Below are positions 18,148-30,288 of a stretch of 64,000 nucleotides of DNA, piece by piece (position 1 is the first letter of the stretch; every line of letters starts with the position of its first letter). The translations under genes and the position numbers were made by a program. This DNA comes from JABFRJ01 sp031374735 (lineage in GTDB: Bacteria > Pseudomonadota > Alphaproteobacteria > Rhizobiales > Hyphomicrobiaceae). The stretch lies in the NCBI GenBank assembly GCA_031374735.1, contig JANMGQ010000201.1, positions 1 to 64,000 on the forward strand, given 5' to 3'. The notes under the pieces are model-generated. The model had not been told where the DNA came from. It was given only the letters and a program-made list of their open reading frames with translations, and made no database searches.

Positions 18148-19203
18148 CTAAGGACGGCGCGGCTGGCAGAGGGCCGCGGCTGCATCAGTTTCGGCTCGCG
18201 CCTGAGCGGCAACAGGCACTGTGATCTGCGTTGGATCGAAGGGAACGCTGAACGCGAGGCCGGGAAAGCTGCGTGCGACGTAGGCCTCAGCGAGACGCGC
18301 AAGGCGCTCGGCCTGGTCGGTTGTGAACCCGCTCTGATGCAAATCCTCGGCAAGAATGGCGCCGCGTGCCTGCACGAACATGCGTTGCGCGTCGGGCTCG
18401 GCCGGGTAACGCTCTGCGATCTTGGCCTTGTCCGCATCCGACACCACGCGCGCCGCAAGCGTGTGACAGGCGCTGTCAGCGCCGGCACCAAGGAGCGCCG
18501 CAGGAAAGCGATAGTGCATGATCGACACAACATCATGCCGTGGCAGGCGCGACAGGTTGATATCCCGGCGCAGACGCACTTGCTCCTGCATCATCATCAG
18601 CGTCTCTTGCCGCTCCCGGTCCGAGTAGGTTGCGAAGATGTCTTGCCGCTCGCAGACCGCCGCGATCTTCAAGTCAGCGGCACACGGCGACGCGGGATGC
18701 TGATGCTCATGGGGCAGCGCGAGCGCGTGGCCCAGCTCGTGAAGTGCCGCTTCGCGGATGTCTTCGCTGCGCCGGCCCGTCGCCCCGCCGATGCCAATGA
18801 ACATCGTGGGACGGTTTGGCGCCGCATCCGTGGTTCGGGTACCGAGATGCGAACGGCTCGCGAGATCGGATTGGAAGCCGACACGGATGTCGGACGGTTT
18901 CGCGCTGTCACAATCTCGATAGCCAGGCGCCTGGCCGAAGTCGAAGCGGATATTGCCGGTGGCACTCCACTCAGCCGCGGCCTCAACAACCATGCGGCGA
19001 TGGACCCGCTCGCCAAGGAAAAAGCATCCACTCAGGGTCGAACCCGTCGGCCATACAAGGATGTCGTAGCCAGCGGTGAAGTGCAGCAGGAGTTGGCGGT
19101 CGTGGGACGGGGCCTGACTTCGGGCAATGTCTGGAGAGGCTGCAACGAGCGCCACACAGCATCCGAGACGGACAATCCTGGGCAGTCTGAGCCAAGACAC
19201 CAT
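18148..19203 (-). CDS. secreted metzincin-type zinc metalloprotease candidate
   Basis: 351 residues from ATG 19203, with an N-terminal hydrophobic stretch (LGCCVALVAASPDIARSQA) that looks like a signal peptide. The zinc site HELGHALALPHEHQHP fits HExxHxxxxxHE, and a Met-turn SIMHYR lies downstream, as in astacins (M12A) and matrixins. The distance between the two motifs is larger than in small astacins, and several Cys are present. No propeptide or C-terminal secretion domain is recognised. It is probably exported; the target is unknown. Confidence 0.75.
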   Translation of the reverse strand: MVSWLRLPRIVRLGCCVALVAASPDIARSQAPSHDRQLLLHFTAGYDILVWPTGSTLSGCFFLGERVHRRMVVEAAAEWSATGNIRFDFGQAPGYRDCDSAKPSDIRVGFQSDLASRSHLGTRTTDAAPNRPTMFIGIGGATGRRSEDIREAALHELGHALALPHEHQHPASPCAADLKIAAVCERQDIFATYSDRERQETLMMMQEQVRLRRDINLSRLPRHDVVSIMHYRFPAALLGAGADSACHTLAARVVSDADKAKIAERYPAEPDAQRMFVQARGAILAEDLHQSGFTTDQAERLARLAEAYVARSFPGLAFSVPFDPTQITVPVAAQARAETDAAAALCQPRRP

Positions 19204-19461
19204 GGGCTGAGCCTGTCGTTCGACACGAGGCACTGCCTGATGATGGGAACATGATTTGCCAGCTGCGACAATATGGATGCAGAATCCAGGTTAGCAACAT
19301 GTGAGCAGGCTGTGACATCTGGGTCACTGAGACGTAGCGGCCGAGGAAAGCGGCGCTCCCCGCCTGAGCGACGCCATGATCCCTTGACGATTGAACGTCT
19401 GGCCGCTTTAGACCGGCGCAACCAACGCACAGCGTCCGTATCGCGCCGCCCGGAGACCGAA

Positions 19462-19863
19462 ATGGCCACCGCCTTCAAGTTCGAACTCGTGACGCCCGAG
19501 CGCGTGCTGATGTCCGCTGACGTGGAGCAGGTGCTGGTACCAGGCGCCGACGGCGACCTGACCGTTCTCGCAGGCCACGCTCCTGTCATCTCGACATTGC
19601 GCCCAGGCATGATCGAGGCCAAGACGGCCGATGGCAAAGTCACTCGCATCTATGTGCGCGGTGGCTTTTGCGAAATAGCACCTGACAGCCTGACCATTCT
19701 GGCCGAACGCGCCAGCGATGCCGAAGCCATGAGCGGCGATGCCCTTGCCTCGGAATTGAAAGCGGCCGAGGCCGAGTTGGCTGCGGCCGGCAACGACGAT
19801 GCCCGTTGGCTCGCCAGCACGGCCGTTGAAAGCCTGAAGCGTCTCGGTGGCAAAGCGGCCTGA
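19462..19863 (+). CDS. atpC: ATP synthase F1 epsilon subunit, isolated from the atp operon
   Basis: 133 residues from ATG 19462. The N-terminal beta-sandwich is typical: KFELVTPERVLMSADVEQVL, then PGADGDLTVLAGHAPVISTL and IYVRGGFCEI. The C-terminal helical hairpin is present. The epsilon subunit links rotation of the central stalk to F1 and inhibits ATP hydrolysis. The gene is normally last in atpHAGDC, but here a metalloprotease gene on the other strand lies directly upstream and no other atp gene is seen. A strong terminator follows. Either the operon is split in this genome or this is a second copy. Confidence 0.92.
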   Translation: MATAFKFELVTPERVLMSADVEQVLVPGADGDLTVLAGHAPVISTLRPGMIEAKTADGKVTRIYVRGGFCEIAPDSLTILAERASDAEAMSGDALASELKAAEAELAAAGNDDARWLASTAVESLKRLGGKAA

Positions 19864-19886
19864 TCCATTACATGCACGTCATAAGG

Positions 19887-19930
19887 GGCGTCGGGAGGAG
19901 GGCAACGCACCTCTTCCCGGCGCCTTTTCT
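19887..19930 (+). terminator. rho-independent terminator after atpC
   Basis: A 14-bp stem (arms 19887-19900 and 19911-19924, two G-U pairs) with a 10-nt loop is followed by TTTTCT. It lies 24 bp after the atpC stop. Confidence 0.85.
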
Positions 19931-20089
19931 GTTTGGACGTTGATCCACGGCCCGACGCCCCCAATCCTTGACCCTGCAACCCAAGCCAGGGCACATACAG
20001 GCACCGGTCACTTTCCCGCCTTTCCTGCATGGCCTTGTCGGGTCACGCACAAGAACGATTCGTCAACATCATCCAAAAACACGATCCTC

Positions 20090-22186
20090 ATGAGTACGCC
20101 CGTGAAGAGTTCGACCCGCCCGCCTGTCGCCGAAAAGCGCCCCGTCGTGACCACGCACCACGACGTTACGATCACCGACGACTACGCGTGGCTGCGCGCG
20201 GCCAACTGGCAAGACGTGATGCGCGACCCGACCGTGCTCGATCCAGCGATCCGCGCGCATCTGGAAGCCGAGAATGCCTGGACGGAGGCAGCGCTGGGCG
20301 ACACCAAAGAGCTGCAGGAGAGGCTGTTCCAGGAGATGAAGGGCCGCATCAAGGAGGACGATCAGTCCGTCCCTTCGCCCGATGGGCCCTGGCTCTACAA
20401 TGCCCGCTACATCACTGGCGGGCAGTATCCGCTGATCGTGCGCACGCCGCGTGCCGGTGGGAATGAGCAAATCATGATCGACGGCAACAAGGAGGCCGAG
20501 GGCCAAGCCTATTGGCAGCTCGGCTCAAGCTCCCATTCGCCCGATCACAAGTGGCTCGCCTACGCCGTCGACGACAAGGGCTCGGAGCTGTTCACGCTCA
20601 AAATCCGAGATCTTGAAACGGGCAAGGATCTCACCGACGCCATCCCGGACACGCGCGGCGGTGTGTGGGCCAACAACGACGTGCTGTTCTATGTCCGCCT
20701 CGATGACAACCACCGTCCGTTGACGGTCTGGCGCCATATCCGCGGCACCGACGCCTCAGCCGACGTGATGGTTTATGAGGAGAAGGACGTCGGTTTCTAC
20801 GTCGGGGTCGGCAAGACGCAGTCGGGTCGCTTCGTCACCATCGACGTGCACGACCATCAAACCAACGAAGCCTACCTCATCGATACGGAAAAGCCGCTGT
20901 CGCCGCCTCGTCTGATCGCCGCCCGCCGCTTTGGCCACGAATACGGCATTGAGCACAACGGCAACCAGCTGTTCATTTCGACCAACTCGGGCCATGCCGA
21001 GGACTTTCGCCTGTGCACGGCGCCGATTGATGCGCCCGAAGAAGCCAACTGGAAGGAACTGCTGCCGCACAAGCCCGGCCGTTTGCTGATCGATCTCGTG
21101 GCCTACAAGAGCCACCTCGTGCGCCTTGAGCGCGAGGAGTGCCTGCCGCGCATTGTCATTCGCGATCTCAAGAGCGGCGCCGAACACGCGATCGAGTTCG
21201 ACGAGGAAGCCTACTCTTTGGGTCTGTCGCACGGCTACGAGTTCGACACGACGACGATCCGCTTCACCTACTCGTCGATGACGACGCCGTCTGAGACCTA
21301 CGACTACGACATGGTCACGCGCACGCGCACCCTGCGCAAACGCCAGGAGGTGCCGAGCGGCCACAACGCCGCGGACTACGTCACACGCCGCCTGTTCGCC
21401 CCTGCCACAGATGGCGAAACCGTTCCCGTCACGCTGCTGTATCGCAAGGACACGCCGCTCGATGGCACAGCGCCGGTGCTGCTCTACGGCTACGGCAGCT
21501 ATGGCATCACCATCCCCGCGTCGTTTGCCACGGGCCGCCTGTCGCTGGTCGATCGCGGCTTTATCTATGCCATCGCCCACATCCGCGGCGGCAAGGACAA
21601 GGGCTACCGCTGGTACACCGGCGGCAAGATGGCGACCAAGATGAACACCTTCACGGATTTCATCGCGGCCGGCGAGCACCTCATCGACAAGGGCCTAACC
21701 AAGACGGGCCGCATCGTCGCCAACGGCGGCTCGGCTGGCGGCATGCTGATGGGCGTGATCGCCAACCTGGCGCCGGAATTGTTCCTCGGCATCATCGCCG
21801 ACGTGCCGTTCGTCGACGTGCTCAACACCATGCTCGACGCGTCGCTGCCCCTGACGCCGCCCGAGTGGCCCGAGTGGGGCAACCCGATCGAGAGTGCGGA
21901 AGAGTTTGCGCGCATTCATGCGTACTCGCCCTATGAAAACGTGGCAAAAAAGGCCTACCCGCACATCTTCGCCTACGGCGGCCTGACCGACCCGCGCGTC
22001 ACCTATTGGGAACCCGCCAAGTGGATCGCGCGCATGCGTGAGCTGAACACGTCATCCAACATGGTGCTGCTGAAAACCAACATGGAAGGCGGCCACGGCG
22101 GCGCCTCCGGCCGCTTCGACAGCCTCAAGGAAGTGGCCGTCGACTACGCCTTCGCGATCAAGGTGGCGGGGAAGGTTGGGGCTTAG
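20090..22186 (+). CDS. ptrB: oligopeptidase B (S9A prolyl oligopeptidase family), copy 1
   Basis: 698 residues from ATG 20090 (MSTPVKSS). An N-terminal seven-bladed propeller domain (for example YAWLRAANWQDVMRDP, DTRGGVWANNDVLFYVRLDD) is followed by an alpha/beta hydrolase domain. The nucleophile elbow is GGSAGGMLMG, the acid lies in GGLTDPRVTYWEPAKW, and the histidine is in GGHGGASGR. Such enzymes cut short peptides after basic residues in the cytoplasm. A close paralogue lies about 1.1 kb downstream. A longer frame begins at 19847 inside atpC and is not likely to be used. Confidence 0.92.
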   Translation: MSTPVKSSTRPPVAEKRPVVTTHHDVTITDDYAWLRAANWQDVMRDPTVLDPAIRAHLEAENAWTEAALGDTKELQERLFQEMKGRIKEDDQSVPSPDGPWLYNARYITGGQYPLIVRTPRAGGNEQIMIDGNKEAEGQAYWQLGSSSHSPDHKWLAYAVDDKGSELFTLKIRDLETGKDLTDAIPDTRGGVWANNDVLFYVRLDDNHRPLTVWRHIRGTDASADVMVYEEKDVGFYVGVGKTQSGRFVTIDVHDHQTNEAYLIDTEKPLSPPRLIAARRFGHEYGIEHNGNQLFISTNSGHAEDFRLCTAPIDAPEEANWKELLPHKPGRLLIDLVAYKSHLVRLEREECLPRIVIRDLKSGAEHAIEFDEEAYSLGLSHGYEFDTTTIRFTYSSMTTPSETYDYDMVTRTRTLRKRQEVPSGHNAADYVTRRLFAPATDGETVPVTLLYRKDTPLDGTAPVLLYGYGSYGITIPASFATGRLSLVDRGFIYAIAHIRGGKDKGYRWYTGGKMATKMNTFTDFIAAGEHLIDKGLTKTGRIVANGGSAGGMLMGVIANLAPELFLGIIADVPFVDVLNTMLDASLPLTPPEWPEWGNPIESAEEFARIHAYSPYENVAKKAYPHIFAYGGLTDPRVTYWEPAKWIARMRELNTSSNMVLLKTNMEGGHGGASGRFDSLKEVAVDYAFAIKVAGKVGA

Positions 22187-22291
22187 GGTTGCGAACCGCG
22201 CGAACCGCGGGCAACTGTTGTCGCACGCGTGGTTGTGCTACGGATCGAGCGGGTCTGCCGTGATTGGAGGCACCTATCGGAGGACATCGTC

Positions 22292-22615
22292 GTGGCCGAC
22301 ATCGACAATTCACTAACGCTGTCGATTCTCAAAGAGATCAGAGCGGACCTGAAGCAGCAGCAGTCACTGTTGCTGCAACTTGTCGAGCTTGGTCAGCGAC
22401 ACACCCGCCGTTTCGCCGACATCGACGATCGATTCGCTGAAGTGGATCGCCGCTTTGCGACGATAGAGCGCCGCATCAACGATCTGGTTCCCGAAATGGA
22501 ACTCATGTTGAAGGGTGAGCTTATGGGACGCCTCGCCAACTTTGAGTCCCGCGTCGATCACCGGATTGACGAACTTGCGGCGCGGCTCGACGACAAGACG
22601 CCACCCGCGGCGTGA
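22292..22615 (+). CDS. small coiled-coil protein
   Basis: 107 residues from a GTG at 22292 that has CGGAGG about 8 bases upstream. Heptad-rich segments (ILKEIRADLKQQQSLLLQLV, RFADIDDRFAEVDRRFATIE) predict a long coiled coil. I recognise no domain, and there is no signal peptide or membrane segment. It lies between the first oligopeptidase gene and the toxin-antitoxin remnant. Confidence 0.6.
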   Translation: MADIDNSLTLSILKEIRADLKQQQSLLLQLVELGQRHTRRFADIDDRFAEVDRRFATIERRINDLVPEMELMLKGELMGRLANFESRVDHRIDELAARLDDKTPPAA

Positions 22616-22652
22616 GGTCTATAAACTTTCAAGCCTATGGTAGTTAACTCCA

Positions 22653-22997
22653 ATGGCCGACATTGTAATCCCTCCCCGTCCGCCCAATCGCATTGACGCG
22701 AGTGCACTTGCCGAGTGTGTCGCGGATGTGATCGCCGAGGTGCGTCGTACCGGCGAGCCGGTCGAGATCGTCAAGGACGGCGTTGCCGTCGCGAGGCTGG
22801 TGGCCGTGGCTGATGCGACCGTCAAAGACGGAAACGCCACCTCTGTCATCGGAATGAGCCGCGGGACAATGAGCCTCGCAACACCCGGGGACATGTTGGA
22901 CGACTTGCTGACGCCGGACGAGATCGATGAATACTACTCGAGCGAAATCGATCCACCTGCGCGCGGTGCCCTGCCTGCGGTTCGGCGCGAGGGCTGA
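22653..22997 (+). CDS. Phd/YefM-like antitoxin
   Basis: 114 residues. The N-terminal part (IDASALAECVADVIAEVRRT then GEPVEIVKDGVAVARLVAV) matches the Phd/YefM DNA-binding fold with its Ala-rich helix and the EPV.I.KDG.PVARL strand. The acidic C-terminus would bind and block the toxin. It is placed 2 bp before a PIN-domain toxin gene, the usual order for such pairs. Antitoxins of this type also repress their own operon. Confidence 0.75.
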   Translation: MADIVIPPRPPNRIDASALAECVADVIAEVRRTGEPVEIVKDGVAVARLVAVADATVKDGNATSVIGMSRGTMSLATPGDMLDDLLTPDEIDEYYSSEIDPPARGALPAVRREG

Positions 22998-22999
22998 AA

Positions 23000-23221
23000 T
23001 TGGCGATCCTGCTCGATACCCATACGCTCGTGTGGACGGTGTTGAACGATCCCCGATTCGATGACACGATCCTGCAGGCACAGTTGATTGGCTTGCATAA
23101 AGACCCGGCGGATCGTCTGTTGGTCGCTGTGTCGATCAACGCCGGCTTTCGACTGCTCACCGCTGATGAGAAGATCCTCGCCTGGAGTGGCAAGCTCGAC
23201 CGGATCGATTGCCGCGATTAA
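23000..23221 (+). pseudogene. PIN-domain (VapC-like) toxin with an internal in-frame deletion
   Basis: Only 73 residues with a TTG start, against about 125-135 for the family. The start ILLDTHTLVWTVLNDPRF and the end LIGLHKDPADRLLVAVSINAG followed by LLTADEKI are typical PIN-domain parts, but the central 50-55 residues that normally carry VSA.S.WE.A.K.RLGKL are gone. A conserved acidic residue of the metal site should therefore be missing, so the RNase is probably dead. The frame is kept, which points to a clean deletion. Confidence 0.7.
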
Positions 23222-23334
23222 AACGCATGCGGCAGGAGGTTCGTCGACGCGCTCAACAGCATGCGTCGATGACGCCTTCCCCAGCAAGGTAGCTGGGAAG
23301 GCCGAGGTATAGCTGATGGGCGAGGTCTTTGCCG

Positions 23335-25413
23335 ATGTCCGCGCGTCCCCCGATCGCCGAGAAGCGCCCCGTTACCGCGACGTATCATGGCGTTACGTTG
23401 ACTGACGATTATGCCTGGCTGCGGGCCGACAACTGGCAGCACGTGATGCGCGATCCCGCTGTGCTCGATCCTGCGATCCGCGCGCATCTCGAGGCCGAGA
23501 ACGCTTGGACTGAAGTGGCACTGGCTGACACGAGAGCGCTGCAGGAGACGCTGCTCGCCGAGATGAAGGGGCGCATTAAGGAGGATAATCAGTGGGTTCC
23601 TTCGCTCGATGGTCCCTGGCTCTACAATCATCGCTTCGTCATTGGAGGCCAATATCCGCTCATCGTGCGCACACCCAGCGACGGTGGGAATGAGCAGATC
23701 CTGATCGATGGCAACAAGGAGGCCGAAGGTAAAGCCTATTGGCGGCTCGGCATCACCACGCATTCGCCCGATCATCGGTGGCTAGCCTACGCCGTCGACG
23801 ATATCGGCTCGGAACTGTTCACGCTGCATATTCGTGACCTCTTGACCGGCAAAGACCTCGCCGATGTGCTACCCGATACCCGTGGCGGCGTTTGGGCCAA
23901 CAATGACGTGCTGTTTTACGTGCGTCGCGACGCCAATCATCGCCCACTGACCGTCTGGCGGCATATCCGCGGTACGGACGCTGCAAGCGACGTGTGCGTC
24001 TATGGGGAGACGGATGCCGGCTTCTCCGTCAGAGTTGGCAAGACGCAGTCTGGCCGTTTCGTCGTCATCGACGTGCATGACTGGCAGACGAACGAAGCCT
24101 ACGTCATCGACACGCAAGATCCTCTATCGCCACCTCGTCTCATCGAGAAGCGCCGCTTCGGCCACGCCTACCGCATCGAACACCACGACGATGCATTCTA
24201 CATCATGACCAACTCCGGCGGAGCCGAAGACTTCCGCATAGTCACGGCGCCCGTCGATGCGCCTGAGGAGAAAAACTGGACGGAGCTACTGGCGCACAAG
24301 CCGGGTCGGCTGATCATTGATTTCGTTTGCTACAAGAACCATCTCGTGCGGCGCGAGCTCGAAGACGGGCTGCCGAAGCTCATTGTGCGCGACCTGCGCA
24401 CGCGTGAGGAACATGCGATCGCGTTCGACGAGGAGGCGTACTGGCTCGATCTGGATCAAGGTTACGAATTCGACACGAGGTCGATCCGCTTCATCTACTC
24501 GTCCATGACGACCCCGGAAGAAACCTACGACTACGACATGACCACGCGCACCCGCACGCTGCGCAAACGCCAGGAGGTGCCGAGCGGGCATGACCCGGCC
24601 GACTATGTCACGCGCCGCCTGTACGCGCCGGCGAAGGACGGGGAGACTGTGCCGGTCACGCTGCTGTACAAGCGCGGCACGCCGCTCGACGGCACCGCAC
24701 CGTTGCTTCTGACCGGGTACGGCAGCTACGGCTCGCCGCGGGCCGCGCGGTTCGCCCCCCGGTGCCTCTCGCTCGTCGATCGCGGTTTCATCTATGCCAT
24801 CGCGCACGTTCGCGGCGGCAAGGACAAGGGCCATCGGTGGTATGCCGGTGGCAAGATGGCCACCAAGATGAACACCTTTACGGATTTCATCGCCGCTGGA
24901 GAGTACCTCGTCGAGCAAGGCTACACGACGAAGGGCCGCATCATCGCCAATGGTCGCTCGGCTGGCGGGATGTTGGTGGGCGCTGCCGCGAACCTCGCAC
25001 CGGAGCTGTTCATTGGCATCATTGCCGAAGTACCGTTCGTCGATGTGCTCAACACGATGCTCGACGGCTCGCTGCCACTGACGCCGCCCGAGTGGCCCGA
25101 GTGGGGCAACCCGATCGAGAGCGCCGAGGAGTTCGCGCGCATCTTGTCGTATTCACCCTATGACAACGTGGCGAAGAAAGCCTATCCGCACATCTTCGCG
25201 TCCGGCGGCCTCACCGACCCGCGCGTCACCTATTGGGAACCCGCCAAGTGGATCGCGCGGCTGCGCGAGCTGAACACATCATCCAACATGGTGCTGCTGA
25301 AAACCAACATGCAGGGTGGCCACGGCGGTGCCTCGGGCCGCTACGATAGTCTCAAGGAACTTGCCCTCGATTATGCGTTTGCGATCAAAGTGGCGGGGAA
25401 GATTGGGGTGTGA
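23335..25413 (+). CDS. oligopeptidase B (S9A), copy 2
   Basis: 692 residues from ATG 23335. Domain order and motifs are as in copy 1, with nucleophile elbow NGRSAGGMLVGA, acid region GGLTDPRVTYWEPAKW and GGHGGASGR. The two proteins are close to identical over long stretches (for example RTRTLRKRQEVPSGH and LTPPEWPEWGNPIESAEEFA), so a tandem duplication is likely. Changes near the active site (GGS versus GRS, YGYGSYG versus TGYGSYG) may have shifted substrate choice. The upstream region shares no obvious promoter with copy 1. Confidence 0.9.
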   Translation: MSARPPIAEKRPVTATYHGVTLTDDYAWLRADNWQHVMRDPAVLDPAIRAHLEAENAWTEVALADTRALQETLLAEMKGRIKEDNQWVPSLDGPWLYNHRFVIGGQYPLIVRTPSDGGNEQILIDGNKEAEGKAYWRLGITTHSPDHRWLAYAVDDIGSELFTLHIRDLLTGKDLADVLPDTRGGVWANNDVLFYVRRDANHRPLTVWRHIRGTDAASDVCVYGETDAGFSVRVGKTQSGRFVVIDVHDWQTNEAYVIDTQDPLSPPRLIEKRRFGHAYRIEHHDDAFYIMTNSGGAEDFRIVTAPVDAPEEKNWTELLAHKPGRLIIDFVCYKNHLVRRELEDGLPKLIVRDLRTREEHAIAFDEEAYWLDLDQGYEFDTRSIRFIYSSMTTPEETYDYDMTTRTRTLRKRQEVPSGHDPADYVTRRLYAPAKDGETVPVTLLYKRGTPLDGTAPLLLTGYGSYGSPRAARFAPRCLSLVDRGFIYAIAHVRGGKDKGHRWYAGGKMATKMNTFTDFIAAGEYLVEQGYTTKGRIIANGRSAGGMLVGAAANLAPELFIGIIAEVPFVDVLNTMLDGSLPLTPPEWPEWGNPIESAEEFARILSYSPYDNVAKKAYPHIFASGGLTDPRVTYWEPAKWIARLRELNTSSNMVLLKTNMQGGHGGASGRYDSLKELALDYAFAIKVAGKIGV

Positions 25414-25604
25414 AGTCATGGCACACGAGTTGGAGAGAGCAGTGGGCTGGATGAGAGCGGTTCTTCGCAACAGATGACCGTTCATTGCCTGGCCGCGGAG
25501 TCACCGACTGCCAGACGAGGTTGCTCATGAAGTCTCCTCAAGCGAGCACCCCGCCCACGGTGAAGATGCCAAGGGGCGTGCAACGCCAGTACCAACGGGA
25601 GCGG

Positions 25605-26735
25605 TCAGCCCCGATAGTATCGTTGCGGCACGAACGGCGTTTTGGCGATTTCCATCGGCACGCGCTTGCCGCGCACGTCGGCAAAAATCCGTGTTCCGAC
25701 TGCAGCCGAGGCGGTCGCCACGTACCCCATCGCGACCGGGGCACCGAATGTGGGCGCAGGGCAGCCGCTGGTGACTCGGCCGATCTTGGCCGCGCTGAAG
25801 TCGGCACCGTCGTAGAGATCAGCGCCTTCGCGCACCGGAATCTTCTCCAGGCCGCGTAGGCCGACGCGTCTGCGCGAGACGCCGTCCTTGAGTTGTCGTT
25901 CGATAACACCAGCACCGGGATAGCCGCCGGCACGCTCGCCGCCCGCGCGGCGCGCCTTCGACAAGGCCCAACCGAGACTGGCTTCGACCGGTGTTGTCGT
26001 GGTGTCGATGTCATGACCGTACAGGCAAAGGCCGGCTTCGAGGCGGAGACTGTCACGCGCACCAAGTCCAATCGGCTTGACCTCGGGTTGGGCGAGCAGC
26101 AACCGTGCCAGCGCATCGGCGCGATCTGCCGGGACAGAAATCTCGTAGCCGTCCTCGCCCGTATAGCCGGAGCGTGAGACGATGCAGTCAGCGCTCGCGA
26201 GCGAAACGGTCATGATCTCCATGAACGTCATGGCTCCGACGGCCGGCGCCAGCCGCTGCAGGGCTGCGCTGGCGGTCGGTCCTTGCAACGCAATGAGCGC
26301 GCGATCCGTCAGCGGTTCGACAGTGCAGGTGCTGGTGAGCGCCTTCTGCATCAGCGCGATATCCTGTGCCTTGCAGGCGGCGTTGACGACGACGAACAGT
26401 TCGTCGCCGAGGCGCGCCACCATCAGGTCATCGAGAATGCAGCCCGCCTCGTTCGTGAACAGAGCATAGCGCTGCTGGCCGGATTTCAGTCCGACGATGT
26501 CGACGGGGACGAGGGCCTCGATGGCGGCGGCGGGATTGGCGCCACGGATGCGCACCTGTCCCATGTGCGAGACATCGAACAAACCTGCATTTGTCCGCGT
26601 GTGATTGTGCTCCTGCAGCACGCCGGTCGGATACTGCACAGGCATCTCATAGCCAGCGAACGGAACCATCTTGGCACCGAGTTCGACGTGGAGGGCGTGC
26701 AGCGGTGTGCGGAGAAGTGGCGTGGGGCTGCTCAT
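25605..26735 (-). CDS. gcvT: glycine cleavage system T protein (aminomethyltransferase)
   Basis: 376 residues. It transfers the methylene of the aminomethyl-lipoyl H protein to tetrahydrofolate and releases ammonia. Family hallmarks are VPFAGYEMPVQYPTGV, the NAGLFDVSHMGQVRI stretch, SRSGYTGEDGYEISV with the folate-binding region, and the C-terminal GRVTSGCPAPTFG. It is the last gene of the minus-strand gcv operon and begins 5 bp after the ACT-domain gene ends. Confidence 0.96.
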   Translation of the reverse strand: MSSPTPLLRTPLHALHVELGAKMVPFAGYEMPVQYPTGVLQEHNHTRTNAGLFDVSHMGQVRIRGANPAAAIEALVPVDIVGLKSGQQRYALFTNEAGCILDDLMVARLGDELFVVVNAACKAQDIALMQKALTSTCTVEPLTDRALIALQGPTASAALQRLAPAVGAMTFMEIMTVSLASADCIVSRSGYTGEDGYEISVPADRADALARLLLAQPEVKPIGLGARDSLRLEAGLCLYGHDIDTTTTPVEASLGWALSKARRAGGERAGGYPGAGVIERQLKDGVSRRRVGLRGLEKIPVREGADLYDGADFSAAKIGRVTSGCPAPTFGAPVAMGYVATASAAVGTRIFADVRGKRVPMEIAKTPFVPQRYYRG

Positions 26736-26740
26736 GATGT

Positions 26741-27262
26741 CTATTCTCCGCTGGCGAGTTCGAGGTCGACCATCATCTCGTTGGCGAGACTTTCGATCGA
26801 CTGGCGCAGTTTGTCTTCGCTCAGCCCGTCCGGCAGAAGCAGGCGCGCACGCGCCTTGAACATCGGCTCGCCCGAGAACTGGCCCGCGACGCGCTCGGTC
26901 TCGAGTTCGGCAATGCTGACGTTCTGCGCCGCCAGAACGCGCGAGAGGTCGCGGACGATGCCGGGCCGATCGGCACCGATCAGATCGAGCGCCATCATCT
27001 TGCCGGTTGGCGGAGGCGTATCGCCGGCGCGTTCGATCATCAGTTTCAGCCCCTTGGCCTCAAGGGTCTTCAGCGCCGCGATCAGCGCGTCGGCCTTGGC
27101 CGAAGGGACCGAGACCTGCAGGATGCCGGCGAACTGTCCGGCGAGGCTCGCCATGCGGGTTTCGAGCCAACTGCCGCCGCCAGCTGTCACGACTTCCGAC
27201 ACGGCATTGACGAGACCAGGCCGGTCGCGACCGATAACGGCGAGAACGAGATGCGCGTCCAT
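26741..27262 (-). CDS. tandem ACT-domain protein (GcvR-like)
   Basis: 173 residues from ATG 27262, preceded by AAGGAG. Two ACT domains are visible: LAVIGRDRPGLVNAVSEVV and ALDLIGADRPGIVRDLSRVL. Each has the G.DRPG ligand-binding turn. Such proteins resemble GcvR, the repressor partner that senses glycine, and related amino-acid sensors. Its place between gcvP and gcvT suggests that it senses glycine or a product of this pathway. No GcvA-like LysR gene is adjacent. Confidence 0.85.
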   Translation of the reverse strand: MDAHLVLAVIGRDRPGLVNAVSEVVTAGGGSWLETRMASLAGQFAGILQVSVPSAKADALIAALKTLEAKGLKLMIERAGDTPPPTGKMMALDLIGADRPGIVRDLSRVLAAQNVSIAELETERVAGQFSGEPMFKARARLLLPDGLSEDKLRQSIESLANEMMVDLELASGE

Positions 27263-27285
27263 GATGCGTCTCCTTGCTGTGCCGC

Positions 27286-30180
<2,895 letters not shown>

Positions 30181-30288
30181 CGGGGTATCCTTAATGAGTC
30201 ATGTCGTGAATACGTCAGGGTCGGCCGTGCAACCACGACGAACGCGCTGCTCGTCATTGGTCTTGGGGCACGGTCGATAGCGCGCAGC

